Notes: generated by a model from the letters alone, not told the origin. Shown: positions 42,658 to 51,689, numbered from the stretch's first letter. The stretch: DNA of 64,000 nt from JAITVB01 sp031553805 (GCA_031553805.1 JAVBLC010000002.1:62001-126000); one strand, 5' to 3'. Program-made: numbers and translations.

Positions 42658-43830
42658 ATGATAGCATTGCAAGCACAAGGGGGATTTCTCGCTTTCCTGG
42701 GCGAAAATCTCCAACAGTTTTTTACCTACACGGGCTTTGCCAACGTGACCTTCGGCCACTTGGCGATGATCCTGATCGGTCTGTTTTTCATCTTTCTGGC
42801 TATCCGTTTCAACTTCGAGCCGATGCTGCTCGTGCCAATCGGATTCGGGATTTTGGTGGGAAACATTCCCTTTTTTCCGGGGCTGCAGGTCGGGATCTAT
42901 GAGGACGGCTCGGTGCTGAACTACCTCTATTTCGGGGTGATCAAAGGGGTCTATCCACCGCTGATCTTCCTCGGGATCGGGGCGATGACCGACTTCACTG
43001 CGCTCATTTCGAATCCGAAGTTGATGACCATCGGGGCTGCGGCCCAGTTGGGGATTTTCGGGGCTTATACCGTGGCGTTGGCCTTGGGCTTTACGGCGGC
43101 CGAAGCGGGGGCGATCGGGATCATTGGCGGTGCCGACGGCCCGACGGCGATTTTCCTTTCGTCGCGCCTGGCGCCCGACTTGATGGGGGCGATCGCTATC
43201 TCGGCCTACTCTTATATGGCGCTGGTTCCGGTGATCCAGCCGCCGATCATGAGGATGCTCACCACCAAAAAGGAGAAGGTGATCCGGATGCGTCCGCCGC
43301 GCGTGGTGTCGCAGAACGAAAAGATACTTTTTCCGATCGTGGGGATGTTGTTGACCTGTTTCCTCGTGCCGTCGGGTTTGCCGCTGCTCGGGATGCTGTT
43401 CTTTGGTAACTTGCTGAAAGAAAGTGGTGTGACCCGTCGTTTGGCGAATACGGCCAGCGGCCCGCTGATCGATATCGTGACGATCTTGATCGGGCTCACC
43501 GTCGGTGCCTCGACCCAGGCGACGACCTTCCTGACTACGAAATCGTTGTTGATCTTCGGTCTGGGTGCTGCGTCGTTCGTCGTGGCTACGTTCGGCGGGG
43601 TGCTTTACGTGAAATTTATGAACCTCTTCCTGAAAGAGGGGTATAAGATCAACCCGCTGATCGGCAACGCCGGGGTGTCGGCCGTGCCCGACTCGGCCCG
43701 TGTGTCGCAGGAAGTGGGGATCAAATACGACAAGACCAACTACTTGCTGATGCACGCGATGGGTCCCAATGTGGCCGGTGTGATCGGTAGCGCTGTGGCC
43801 GCCGGGGTGTTGCTCGGTTTCCTGAGTTAG
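42658..43830 (+). CDS. mmdB: Sodium-ion-translocating decarboxylase beta subunit (OadB/MmdB)
   Basis: A 390-residue polytopic inner-membrane protein. It decarboxylates carboxybiotin and exports Na+. Conserved stretches are LIGLFFIFLAIRFNFEPMLLVPIGFGILVGNIPF, YPPLIFLGIGAMTDFTALISNP (with the functional Asp), GIIGGADGPTAIFLSSRLAP, and GVSAVPDSARVSQ near the C-terminus. Length is typical. It is the last gene of the operon and is followed by a UUCG-loop hairpin. Confidence 0.96.
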   Translation: MIALQAQGGFLAFLGENLQQFFTYTGFANVTFGHLAMILIGLFFIFLAIRFNFEPMLLVPIGFGILVGNIPFFPGLQVGIYEDGSVLNYLYFGVIKGVYPPLIFLGIGAMTDFTALISNPKLMTIGAAAQLGIFGAYTVALALGFTAAEAGAIGIIGGADGPTAIFLSSRLAPDLMGAIAISAYSYMALVPVIQPPIMRMLTTKKEKVIRMRPPRVVSQNEKILFPIVGMLLTCFLVPSGLPLLGMLFFGNLLKESGVTRRLANTASGPLIDIVTILIGLTVGASTQATTFLTTKSLLIFGLGAASFVVATFGGVLYVKFMNLFLKEGYKINPLIGNAGVSAVPDSARVSQEVGIKYDKTNYLLMHAMGPNVAGVIGSAVAAGVLLGFLS

Positions 43831-43854
43831 TCGATTGTAAATCAAATAAATGTG

Positions 43855-43880
43855 CGGCTGGTTGCTTCGGCGACCGGCCG
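43855..43880 (+). terminator. UUCG-tetraloop hairpin after the decarboxylase operon
   Basis: CGGCTGGTTGC and GCGACCGGCCG form 11 pairs (two G-T) around TTCG. Weak T content follows, so termination is likely but not certain. Confidence 0.6.
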
Positions 43881-43904
43881 TGCTTGCATAAAAACAGAAA
43901 GGGA

Positions 43905-45065
43905 ATGAAGATGCCTTTTGCCCTGGTCGTCGCACTGATGCTGGGCGTTTATTTCTTAGTCAACGCCTATATTTTTGTACGCGGTTGGCAATCGTTGGCC
44001 GTTGTACCCCTTTGGCGGCGGGTCTTTGCCGTGGCTTTTTGGCTTTTTGCGATACTGGCCATCGTGACGCAGGTGATGCGGGTGCGCGGGGCAGGCGGTG
44101 GTGCGTTCGACATGTTGTCGGGCGCTTCGGCGATGTGGATGGCGGTGATGCTCTATGGCTTCCTGGCCGTGGTGGCGATCGACCTGCTCCGGATCGCGGG
44201 GTGGATCGGTGGGGTGAGGCCGGCGTTTATCTATGAAAACTACCTGTTGTCCAAAGCGGTGCTGTTCGGTATCGTCAGCCTGGCGCTCATCGCCGTGTTG
44301 GCCTGGGGCTACCGAAATGCCCGTTACCCGAAAGTGACGCAACTCAACGTGGTGGTCGACAAACCGGCGGGCGAGGTGAAACAATTGCGCGTGGTGCTCT
44401 TGAGCGATCTGCACCTGGGCCATGTCACCGGCCGGCCGTTCCTGGCGCGGGTGGTCGATGCGGTCAATGCCGAGCAACCCGATGTGGTACTGCTGGCGGG
44501 CGATACGTTCGACGGCGGCCCGGCCCCGGTGATCCGCCGCGGTGCGGGCGAGGAGTTCCGCCGCTTGCGATCGAACTACGGCACGTTTGCCGTCACGGGC
44601 AACCACGAATACATCGGTCAGATGGAGCAAGGCGACGCGGTGGAGCAGGCGATGGCCTATCTTGCGGCCAACGGCGTCACCCCGTTGCAGGACAGCGCGG
44701 TGCTGATCGATAATGCGTTTTATGTGGTGGGGCGTAGCGACCGCGAGTTAAAGTCCCGGAAACCGGTGGCCGACTTGCTTGCTTCGCTGGATAACACCCG
44801 ACCGGTGATCGTTCTCGACCACCAGCCCTACGAACTCGAAAAAGCCGAAGCGGCGGGCGTAGACCTGAACCTCTCGGGCCACACCCACCACGGCCAGCTG
44901 TGGCCCTTCGGTCACCTGACCCGGCGACTGTTTGAACAGGACTGGGGCTACCTGCGCCGGGGCGACACCCATTTTTACGTGTCGTGCGGCACCGGAACGT
45001 GGGGGCCTGCCGTGCGCACCTCGGGCTATGCCGAGATTACGGTGATCGACCTGACGTTCAGATAG
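43905..45065 (+). CDS. Membrane-anchored metallophosphoesterase
   Basis: A 386-residue protein with about four hydrophobic segments in the first 140 residues, then a calcineurin-like phosphoesterase domain. The metal motifs are complete: LLSDLHLGH (D-x-H), LLAGDTFDG (G-D), VTGNHEY (G-N-H), VLDHQP and SGHTHHGQLWP. The ATG at 43905, preceded by AGAAAGGGA, is preferred over a TTG 21 bases earlier. YkuE-like proteins of this layout are thought to act on lipid-linked phosphates, but the substrate is unproven. It stands alone between the decarboxylase operon and ffh. Confidence 0.87.
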   Translation: MKMPFALVVALMLGVYFLVNAYIFVRGWQSLAVVPLWRRVFAVAFWLFAILAIVTQVMRVRGAGGGAFDMLSGASAMWMAVMLYGFLAVVAIDLLRIAGWIGGVRPAFIYENYLLSKAVLFGIVSLALIAVLAWGYRNARYPKVTQLNVVVDKPAGEVKQLRVVLLSDLHLGHVTGRPFLARVVDAVNAEQPDVVLLAGDTFDGGPAPVIRRGAGEEFRRLRSNYGTFAVTGNHEYIGQMEQGDAVEQAMAYLAANGVTPLQDSAVLIDNAFYVVGRSDRELKSRKPVADLLASLDNTRPVIVLDHQPYELEKAEAAGVDLNLSGHTHHGQLWPFGHLTRRLFEQDWGYLRRGDTHFYVSCGTGTWGPAVRTSGYAEITVIDLTFR

Positions 45066-45121
45066 TCCGGCGTCGCGGGAAAACATCTCCGGAACAGCTA
45101 TGCAGCTATGCTAAAAATCGT

Positions 45122-45129
45122 TATCTTTG
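45122..45129 (+). promoter_or_regulatory. -7 element TATCTTTG of ffh
   Basis: Exact consensus match 24 bases upstream of the ffh start; -33 region weak. Confidence 0.5.
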
Positions 45130-45152
45130 CACTCTGAAAAAATCCAATCGAA

Positions 45153-46481
45153 ATGTTCGAAAATTTAAGCGAGAAACTCGAGCGTTCATTCAAACTCCTC
45201 AAGGGCGAAGGCAAGATCACCGAGATCAACATTGCCGAAACCCTGAAGGAGGTGCGCCGCGCACTGATCGACGCCGACGTCAACTATAAGGTAGCTAAGA
45301 CGTTTACCGACGACGTGAAGCAAAAGGCCATGGGCCAGAACGTGCTCAATGCCGTCAAACCAGGCCAGCAAATGGTCAAGATTGTCCGCGACGAACTAGC
45401 CCAACTGATGGGGGGCACGGCCGAGGACATCAACCTGACCGGCAACCCGGCCGTGATCTTGATCGCTGGTTTGCAGGGATCGGGGAAAACGACTTTTTCC
45501 GGTAAACTGGCCAGCCTGATCAAAAGCAAAAAAGGCCGTCAGGTGTTGTTGGTTGCGGGCGACGTCTATCGCCCCGCCGCGATCGAACAGCTAAAAGTGC
45601 TCGGCAGCCAGATCGGCGTCGAAGTTTATACCGAAGAGGGGAGCAAAGACCCCGTCGGCATTGCGAAGAATGCGATCCGGTACGCCAAGGAGAAACACAT
45701 TAACACGGTGATCGTCGATACCGCCGGCCGTCTGGCGATCGACGCCCAGATGATGGACGAGATTGCAGCGATCAAAGCGGCGATCGACCCCGGCGAAACC
45801 CTGTTCGTAGTCGACTCGATGACGGGTCAGGACGCGGTGAACACGGCCAAGGAGTTCAACGACCGCCTCGATTTCGACGGCGTGGTGCTGACCAAGCTCG
45901 ACGGTGACACCCGCGGCGGTGCGGCGATTTCGATCCGCGCGGTGACCAACAAACCGCTGAAATTCATCAGCGCCGGCGAAAAGATGGACGCCCTGCAGGT
46001 ATTCCATCCCGAGCGTATGGCCGACCGCATCCTGGGGATGGGCGACATCGTTTCGCTCGTCGAACGCGCCCAGGAACAATTCGACGAAGAAGAGGCCCGC
46101 CGCCTGAAAAAGAAACTGGTCAAAGACCAGTTCGATTTCAACGACTTCCTGGCTCAGATCAGCCAGATCAAGAAAATGGGTAACCTGAAGGACTTGGCCT
46201 CGATGATCCCCGGCGTGGGCAAGGCGTTGAAAGACGTCGAGATCGGCGACGACGCGTTTAAATATACCGAAGCGATCATCCACTCGATGACCCCGTTCGA
46301 ACGTGCCAATCCGCAGTCGATCAACGGTTCGCGCAAAGACCGCATCGCCAAGGGCAGCGGCCGTCCGATCCAGGATGTCAACCGCCTGTTGAAGCAATTC
46401 GAAGACACCCGCAAGATGATGAAAACCGTGGCCAGCACTCCGATGGGCCGCATGGGCAACCCGATGAAACGCCGCAAATAA
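45153..46481 (+). CDS. ffh: Signal recognition particle protein Ffh (SRP54)
   Basis: A 442-residue GTPase that binds signal sequences of nascent membrane proteins with the SRP RNA. N domain residues 1-90; G domain with GLQGSGKTTFSGKLA (P-loop, about residue 105), VLLVAGDVYRPAAIEQL, VIVDTAGR, and LTKLDGDTRGG. The C-terminal M domain is Met-rich (MGNLKDLASMIPG, KMMKTVASTPMGRMGNPMKRRK). The gene is followed 19 bases later by folD and is probably cotranscribed with it. Confidence 0.97.
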   Translation: MFENLSEKLERSFKLLKGEGKITEINIAETLKEVRRALIDADVNYKVAKTFTDDVKQKAMGQNVLNAVKPGQQMVKIVRDELAQLMGGTAEDINLTGNPAVILIAGLQGSGKTTFSGKLASLIKSKKGRQVLLVAGDVYRPAAIEQLKVLGSQIGVEVYTEEGSKDPVGIAKNAIRYAKEKHINTVIVDTAGRLAIDAQMMDEIAAIKAAIDPGETLFVVDSMTGQDAVNTAKEFNDRLDFDGVVLTKLDGDTRGGAAISIRAVTNKPLKFISAGEKMDALQVFHPERMADRILGMGDIVSLVERAQEQFDEEEARRLKKKLVKDQFDFNDFLAQISQIKKMGNLKDLASMIPGVGKALKDVEIGDDAFKYTEAIIHSMTPFERANPQSINGSRKDRIAKGSGRPIQDVNRLLKQFEDTRKMMKTVASTPMGRMGNPMKRRK

Positions 46482-46500
46482 TTCGAAAAACCGACACGAT

Positions 46501-47376
46501 ATGAACCTGATCAACGGTAAGGAAGTGGCCGAAAGCCTGAAGGCTGAGATTGCGGCCCAGGTAAACGAAATGACGGCTGCAGGCCGCCGCGCCCCACACC
46601 TGGTGGCGATCCTCGTGGGCAACGACGGCGCGAGCCAGACCTATGTGGGACACAAGGAAAAAATGTGCGGCGAGGTGGGTTTTCGCTCAACGATCCTGCG
46701 CTTCGACGAAACCATCACCGAAGATTTTTTGATGGCCGAAATCGAAAAACTCAATAACGATGCGGAGGTCGACGGTTTTATCGTGCAACTGCCGCTGCCC
46801 AAACATATTTCGGAGCAACGGGTGATCGAGGCGATCGATCCGCGCAAGGACGTCGACGGGTTCCATCCGGTCAATACGGGCCGGATGATCAGCGGCCTGC
46901 CGTCGTACTTGCCCGCTACGCCCGACGGCATTCTCGAACTGCTGAAATACTACAAGATCGAAACGGCCGGAAAAACCTGCGCGGTGATCGGCCGGAGTAA
47001 CATCGTGGGGCGCCCGATCGCCAACCTGCTTTCGCAGAAGGGCTGGGACTGTACGGTGACGATTTGCCACAGCCGCACGAAAGACCTGCCGCAGACCGTG
47101 GCCCAGGCCGACATCGTGATCGCCGCGATCGGCATCGCCGAGTTTGTGACGGCCGATATGGTAAAACCGGGGGCTGTGGTGGTCGATGTGGGGATTACGC
47201 GTGTGCCGAGCGAGAAGACGAAATCGGGTTGGAAACTGTTGGGCGACGTGAAGTTCGACGAGGTGTCGCCCAAGTGCAGCTACATCACGCCGGTTCCGGG
47301 CGGGGTAGGACCGATGACGATTATCTCGCTGATGAAGAATACGTTGAAGGCGGCGAAAGGGGAGATCTACAAATAA
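46501..47376 (+). CDS. folD: Methylenetetrahydrofolate dehydrogenase/cyclohydrolase
   Basis: A 291-residue bifunctional enzyme. It oxidises methylene-THF to methenyl-THF with NADP and then hydrolyses it to formyl-THF. Motifs: YVGHKEKMC with the catalytic lysine, VDGFIVQLPLPKHI, DPRKDVDGFHPVNTG, and VIGRSNIVGRPIANLLSQKG for dinucleotide binding, ending in TPVPGGVGPMTI. Length is normal. Formyl-THF feeds initiator Met formylation, so the presence of a deformylase-family gene next to it may be more than chance, though a palindrome-rich gap separates them. Confidence 0.96.
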   Translation: MNLINGKEVAESLKAEIAAQVNEMTAAGRRAPHLVAILVGNDGASQTYVGHKEKMCGEVGFRSTILRFDETITEDFLMAEIEKLNNDAEVDGFIVQLPLPKHISEQRVIEAIDPRKDVDGFHPVNTGRMISGLPSYLPATPDGILELLKYYKIETAGKTCAVIGRSNIVGRPIANLLSQKGWDCTVTICHSRTKDLPQTVAQADIVIAAIGIAEFVTADMVKPGAVVVDVGITRVPSEKTKSGWKLLGDVKFDEVSPKCSYITPVPGGVGPMTIISLMKNTLKAAKGEIYK

Positions 47377-47405
47377 CTGTCGTTGCCTTAACGCAAGGTG
47401 AGTCA

Positions 47406-47571
47406 AGCGATACGAAGTATCGCTGAAAAATTTTTGCGGCGCTTTTTATAAAAAGCGGCAGTCCCCTCAAAGGCAAATGCGCGGTGGCCAGCTTTCCCAG
47501 GCAGATTTGCGAGCAAATCTGCCCCGTGCGGTGGCCAATAAACACGGATGGGGAAGGCTCTGGCCTTTCCC
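47406..47571. repeat. Cluster of palindromes and a 10-bp direct repeat between folD and the deformylase gene
   Basis: In 170 bases there are AGCGATAC/GTATCGCT (47406-47424, loop GAA, followed by AAAAATTTTTG, a likely folD terminator); an 18-base perfect palindrome CGCTTTTTATAAAAAGCG (47440-47457); GCAGATTTGC/GCAAATCTGC (47501-47522); and an imperfect GGGAAGGC/GGCCTTTCCC (47551-47571). GCGGTGGCCA occurs at 47481-47490 and again at 47528-47537, flanking the third palindrome. Confidence 0.75.
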
Positions 47572-47586
47572 GCAAAAATCTATCCG

Positions 47587-48201
47587 ATGAAAAACCTTCT
47601 CCTAATCCTCTCGATCCTGATGACCGCCTGTACTCCCTTTACTTCCGCCGAACGCGACCTGATCGGCACCGACCCCGAGGCGGGCAAAATGCGCCTGTGG
47701 ACGGTCGACAATCCCCAGGATTCCACGCTGTTGCGCCAAACGGCCGTGTTGCTGACCCGGGGCGAAGTGAAGTCGAATTATTTCGATGTGCTGACTGCCC
47801 GGATGCTGGCCACGGTGCAAGACCCGACCAACCCCGGTGTCGGGATCGCTGCCCCGCAAGTGGGCGTTTCGAAACAATTGGTCTGCGTGCAACGATTTGA
47901 CAAAGAGGAAGAACCATTAGAGTTCTACATCAACCCCCGCATCGAATCTTATTCCGAGGAAACGGCCATCGGCAGCGAAGGGTGCCTCTCGGTTCCCGGC
48001 AAACGGGGCGAGGTGAAACGTTCGACGCAAATCGTGGTGAGCTACACCGACCGCGAAACGTTCTCGGAACGGAGCGACACGGTCGAAGGTTTCACGGCAG
48101 TGATTTTTCAGCACGAGATCGACCACCTGAACGGTCGCCTTTACATCGACCTGGCCGACGTCGTGGAAGATGATCCCGATGATGCGGAACAAGTTGAATA
48201 A
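47587..48201 (+). CDS. Peptide deformylase-family lipoprotein
   Basis: A 204-residue protein. The ATG at 47587 gives MKNLLLILSILMTACTPF, a lipoprotein signal peptide ending at C15; the longer frame from 47548 lacks one. The mature part has all three deformylase motifs: GVGIAAPQVG (motif 1), SEGCLSVPG (motif 2, metal-binding Cys) and FQHEIDHLNG (motif 3, two His and catalytic Glu). The metal site is therefore intact, but the protein appears to be exported, where N-formyl groups would not normally be removed. A VanX-like lipoprotein gene follows after 16 bases. A cell-envelope peptidase-like role is possible; a housekeeping Def should exist elsewhere in the genome. Confidence 0.85.
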   Translation: MKNLLLILSILMTACTPFTSAERDLIGTDPEAGKMRLWTVDNPQDSTLLRQTAVLLTRGEVKSNYFDVLTARMLATVQDPTNPGVGIAAPQVGVSKQLVCVQRFDKEEEPLEFYINPRIESYSEETAIGSEGCLSVPGKRGEVKRSTQIVVSYTDRETFSERSDTVEGFTAVIFQHEIDHLNGRLYIDLADVVEDDPDDAEQVE

Positions 48202-48217
48202 CAAATTCTTTCCGGTG

Positions 48218-48979
48218 ATGAAAAACCTGTGGATCGCCCTCCTGGCCCTGCTTCTCGCCTCGTGCGGCGGCAACCCGTCGCCGAAGTCGACCGTCGCTGC
48301 CGACACGCTTTTCGTGGAGGAATCGGTTGTCGAAATCGCCACGCCCGCCGAAACCCTGCGCCCCGACACCCCGACCGAAGCCCGGCTACGGGCGATGGGG
48401 CTGGTCGACATCGCCGAACTCGATCCTTCGATCGACATTTGTATGGTATACGCCACGGCCGATAATTTTATGGGCCGCGTCCTCTATGACGATCTCCACA
48501 AGGCGTTTATGCTGCCCGAAACGGCTGAAAAACTGATGGTGGCCCAGCGAATGCTCAAGGAATTGCACCCCGGCTACTCGATCCGCCTTTATGATGCCGC
48601 CCGCCCGATGTCGGTCCAACAGCAAATGTGGGACTTGGTCAAGGGCACGGACAAACGTGATTTCGTCAGCAACCCGGCTCGCGGCGGCGGCCTGCACAAC
48701 TACGGCGCAGCGGTCGACGTGACGATCATCGATCCCTCGACCAAGTTGCTGATCCTTGACATGGGCAGCCTTTACGATTATTTCGGTGAGGAAGCTCGCG
48801 TCAGCCTCGAAGCGCAGCTTTTGCGTCAGGGCAAAATCACGCAGGAGCAACTCGAAAACCGCCTGTTGCTGAGAGAAATAATGACCGAAGCCGGTTTCCG
48901 GGTGTTACCCACCGAGTGGTGGCATTTTAATTTGGTCACCCGTGAGGAAGCGAAGCGTACGCTCGCACTGATCGAATAG
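48218..48979 (+). CDS. VanX/DdpX-like D-Ala-D-Ala dipeptidase lipoprotein (M15D)
   Basis: A 253-residue lipoprotein beginning MKNLWIALLALLLASC (lipobox ending at C16). The start at 48218 fits the signal peptide and avoids overlap with the previous gene. Zinc ligands are present in GGLHNYGAAVDVTIID (H and D of the SxHxxGxAxD pattern, first Ser replaced by Gly) and in EWWHFN near the C-terminus, with the catalytic Glu. RLYDAARPMSVQQQMW contains the substrate-binding arginine. M15D enzymes hydrolyse D-Ala-D-Ala; lipidated forms occur in Bacteroidetes and probably recycle or trim peptidoglycan peptides. Not a vancomycin resistance set: no VanS/R/H/A-like genes are nearby. Confidence 0.88.
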   Translation: MKNLWIALLALLLASCGGNPSPKSTVAADTLFVEESVVEIATPAETLRPDTPTEARLRAMGLVDIAELDPSIDICMVYATADNFMGRVLYDDLHKAFMLPETAEKLMVAQRMLKELHPGYSIRLYDAARPMSVQQQMWDLVKGTDKRDFVSNPARGGGLHNYGAAVDVTIIDPSTKLLILDMGSLYDYFGEEARVSLEAQLLRQGKITQEQLENRLLLREIMTEAGFRVLPTEWWHFNLVTREEAKRTLALIE

Positions 48980-48993
48980 TTTTTCGAAAGGGA

Positions 48994-51498
48994 TTAGTCG
49001 TTCAGCCGCACCACCGTAATTCCTGCCCCGCCGAAATCGACGTGTTCGTCGACGGCCTCCACCACCTCGGGAACAGTCTTCAGGTATTTTCGTATCTCTT
49101 CTTTAAGCGCGCCGGTGCCTTTGCCGTGCAGGATGCGTACCTCGCTGATGCCAAGCATGATGGCTTCATCGACGTAGTCGCGCACGATGTCCAGGGCGTC
49201 GGCGGCACGCTCGCCGCGCAGGTCGATCTGCTGGCGGAAGTCGAGGCGGCGTTTCGACGTGTCGTAATTGGTGAGGATGGCGTTCTGCGAACGGTGTTCC
49301 TTGACGCGCTGGCGGTACTCGTTGTTCGAGATCACCTCGAGGCGTTTTTTGTCGATCGTCGTGCGAATCTGGCCGAAAGCAATGACGGCTTTGTTGCTGG
49401 CGACCTCCATCACTTCGCCGATGGCCGTCTGGCCTTCGATGCGTACCTTGTCGCCCACAGCCAACTCCTGGTCGCGCTTGGCGGGAGCTTCTCCGTCAGG
49501 TTTTCCTGCGGCCGGTTCGCCGCGCCGTTCCTTGCGTTCCGCGCGGCGTTCTTCGCGTTGGCGCAATTGTTCCATCTTGCGGTCGAGTTTTTCGCTTTCG
49601 GCCAGCTGTTCTCCGAATAATTTGTCCTTGAATGCTTCGAGTTCAGCGCGGACGGCACGGGTCTTTTCTTTCTCGGCTTGCGACTCGCGGATCTCGCGGA
49701 TCGTGTTTTCGACCCGTCGGTTGGCTTCGTCGACCAGGCGGCGGGCCTCGTCTTTCGCTTCGCGGATCAGCTTGTTGTGCTGCTCGCGCAATTCGGAAAG
49801 TTCGCGTTCGTAACGCTCGGCCAACTCGTCTGTGCGTTTTTCAGCCAGGCGGATGCGGTCGCGTTTGCCCTCCCAGTAGCGCTTGTCGCGGGCGATTTCG
49901 CGCAACTGTCGTTCGAGGTTGATCTGTTCGCTGCCCACCTTTTCGGCGGCCGATTGCAGGATTTCCTCGGGCAACCCGATCTTGCGGGCGATCTCCATGG
50001 CGAACGAACTGCCCGGCTTGCCCATCTCGAGGCGGAAAAGGGGGCGGATCTGCTGCACGTCAAAGGCCATCGCTCCGTTCAGAATGCCTTTCGCCCCGGC
50101 GGCGTAATATTTCAGGTTAGAGTAGTGGGTCGTGATGACGCCAAAAACTCCCTTGTTTTCAAGTTGTTGCAATACGGCTTCGGCAATCGCTCCCCCCATG
50201 GCCGGCTCGGTGCCGCTGCCGAATTCGTCGATCAGCACCAGGCTGTGGGCCGAAGCGCCGCGCAGCATCGTCTTCATATTCAGCAGGTGCGAGCTGTAGG
50301 TACTCAGGTCGTTATCGATCGACTGTTCATCGCCCATATCCATAAAAATATCCCGGAAGACGCCCATTTCCGAATTTTCCGAAGCCGGAACCAGCAGTCC
50401 GCATTGCAGCATATATTGCAGCAACCCGGTGGTTTTCAAACACACCGATTTTCCCCCGGCATTGGGCCCGGAAATGATCAGGATGTGTTTTTCGGGGGTA
50501 AGGGTCAAATCTAACGGCACCACCTTTTTCTGTTCCTTGGCCAGTGTTTGGGCCAGCAGCGGATGACGGGCGGTGTGGAGGGCGATCTGCGGCGTGGCGA
50601 CCAGGATCGGCTTCACGCAATCGTTGGCCAGCGCCCACCGCGCCTTGGCCCGCAGGAAATCGACTTCGGCCAAAAACTCGCCGGCCGAAGCCAGTTCCTC
50701 GGCACGAGGCCGCAACTCGTCGGTAAACCGTACGAGAATTTTTACGATCTCGCGCCGTTCGGCATATTCCAACTCCTTTAATTCATTATTGATCTCGACG
50801 ATCTCTAAAGGTTCTATATAAAACGTTTTGCCGGTGCCCGATTCGTCGTGCACGAATCCTTTTAGTTTGCGTTTGTTGGCGGCGCTGACGGGGATCACGG
50901 CGCGGCCGTCGCGGATCGAAACGGAGGCCTCCGTTTCGATGTAGCCCGCCGACTGTCCCTCTCGCATGATCTGTTGCAGGCGTTTCGAGATTTGCCCCTG
51001 CCGGTCGCGCATCGTGCGCCGAATGTCTTGTAATTCGGGCGAAGCGTTGTCGCGGATATTGCCGTGGGTGTCGACGATGCCGTCGATCTGCCGCACGATT
51101 TGGGGAAAGGCATTGATCCCCGCCAGCAATTCGCGTAGCCGGGGGTAAAGCCCACCCTCTTCCTTGGCCCGGAAAAAAGCGATCAGTTCGCCCAGCGCCA
51201 CCAGCCCGCGGCGGATTACGACCAATTCTTCCTTTTCGAGAAACGATCCGATCACCTCGGTCTTTTTCAGCAGGTAGCCCAGGTCAACGAAGCCTTCCTG
51301 CGGAAAATTATTTTCCATCATCAGCAGGACGCGCATCTCGTCGGTGCGGGCAATCGCTTGCTCGAGGGCGGCATACACGGTCACAAACCCGGCTTCCGCA
51401 GCCAATTCTTTGGCCCGGCGCGTGATGCAGCCGGCCTCGATCTGGCGGCGGATGCGGTCGAAACCGATCTTTACTTCAAAATCCGAAGGGTATATCAT
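48994..51498 (-). CDS. mutS2: MutS2 endonuclease/ribosome-rescue ATPase
   Basis: An 834-residue protein. The MutS core and ATPase have the P-loop ISGPNAGGKSVCLKTTG (about residue 340), DMGDEQSIDNDLSTYSSHL, and LVLIDEFGSGTEPAMGGAIAEA. After them come a long Arg/Glu coiled coil (about residues 510-640, RYERELSELREQHNKLIREA) and a C-terminal Smr nuclease domain (IDLRGERAADALDIVRDYVD, VRILHGKGTGALKEEIR). MutS2 acts on recombination intermediates or collided ribosomes, not on mismatches. The ATG at 51498 is preferred because the family starts with a similar MIYPSDFEVKIGFD; the upstream ATG adds 12 unlike residues. Confidence 0.95.
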   Translation of the reverse strand: MIYPSDFEVKIGFDRIRRQIEAGCITRRAKELAAEAGFVTVYAALEQAIARTDEMRVLLMMENNFPQEGFVDLGYLLKKTEVIGSFLEKEELVVIRRGLVALGELIAFFRAKEEGGLYPRLRELLAGINAFPQIVRQIDGIVDTHGNIRDNASPELQDIRRTMRDRQGQISKRLQQIMREGQSAGYIETEASVSIRDGRAVIPVSAANKRKLKGFVHDESGTGKTFYIEPLEIVEINNELKELEYAERREIVKILVRFTDELRPRAEELASAGEFLAEVDFLRAKARWALANDCVKPILVATPQIALHTARHPLLAQTLAKEQKKVVPLDLTLTPEKHILIISGPNAGGKSVCLKTTGLLQYMLQCGLLVPASENSEMGVFRDIFMDMGDEQSIDNDLSTYSSHLLNMKTMLRGASAHSLVLIDEFGSGTEPAMGGAIAEAVLQQLENKGVFGVITTHYSNLKYYAAGAKGILNGAMAFDVQQIRPLFRLEMGKPGSSFAMEIARKIGLPEEILQSAAEKVGSEQINLERQLREIARDKRYWEGKRDRIRLAEKRTDELAERYERELSELREQHNKLIREAKDEARRLVDEANRRVENTIREIRESQAEKEKTRAVRAELEAFKDKLFGEQLAESEKLDRKMEQLRQREERRAERKERRGEPAAGKPDGEAPAKRDQELAVGDKVRIEGQTAIGEVMEVASNKAVIAFGQIRTTIDKKRLEVISNNEYRQRVKEHRSQNAILTNYDTSKRRLDFRQQIDLRGERAADALDIVRDYVDEAIMLGISEVRILHGKGTGALKEEIRKYLKTVPEVVEAVDEHVDFGGAGITVVRLND

Positions 51499-51570
51499 AA
51501 TAAAAAATGCAAATCCATTCGCAACGCACAGCATTGCCAGCGGCCCAACGGGCCGCCCGCGCCTCCAAGC

Positions 51571-51674
51571 AAATGGCGTGAAGAAAAATCGTGAATCAAG
51601 CGTAAGCGGAGTCCACTGTTTGAGCGAAGCGGGTTGTGAACGCAGCGGCTTGATTTACGATTTTTTAGCCATTT
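51571..51674. repeat. Structured repeat core, copy B (long inverted repeat around GTCCACTGTTTGAG)
   Basis: AAATGGC (51571-51577) pairs with GCCATTT (51668-51674). AAAAATCGTGAATCAAGC (51584-51601) pairs with 51648-51665, 18 pairs with one G-T. The centre has GTCCACTGTTTGAG (51611-51624) and GTTGTGAACGCAG (51633-51645), nearly the same as copy A at 15.76 kb, while the outer arms are unrelated in sequence. It lies between mutS2 and leuS. Confidence 0.8.
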
Positions 51675-51689
51675 GGTTGAGCGCTTGAT

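Noticed and set aside
48218..48979. Vancomycin resistance gene vanX
   Set aside because: No vanR/S/H/A-type neighbours and it is a lipidated envelope protein; a peptidoglycan recycling role is more likely.
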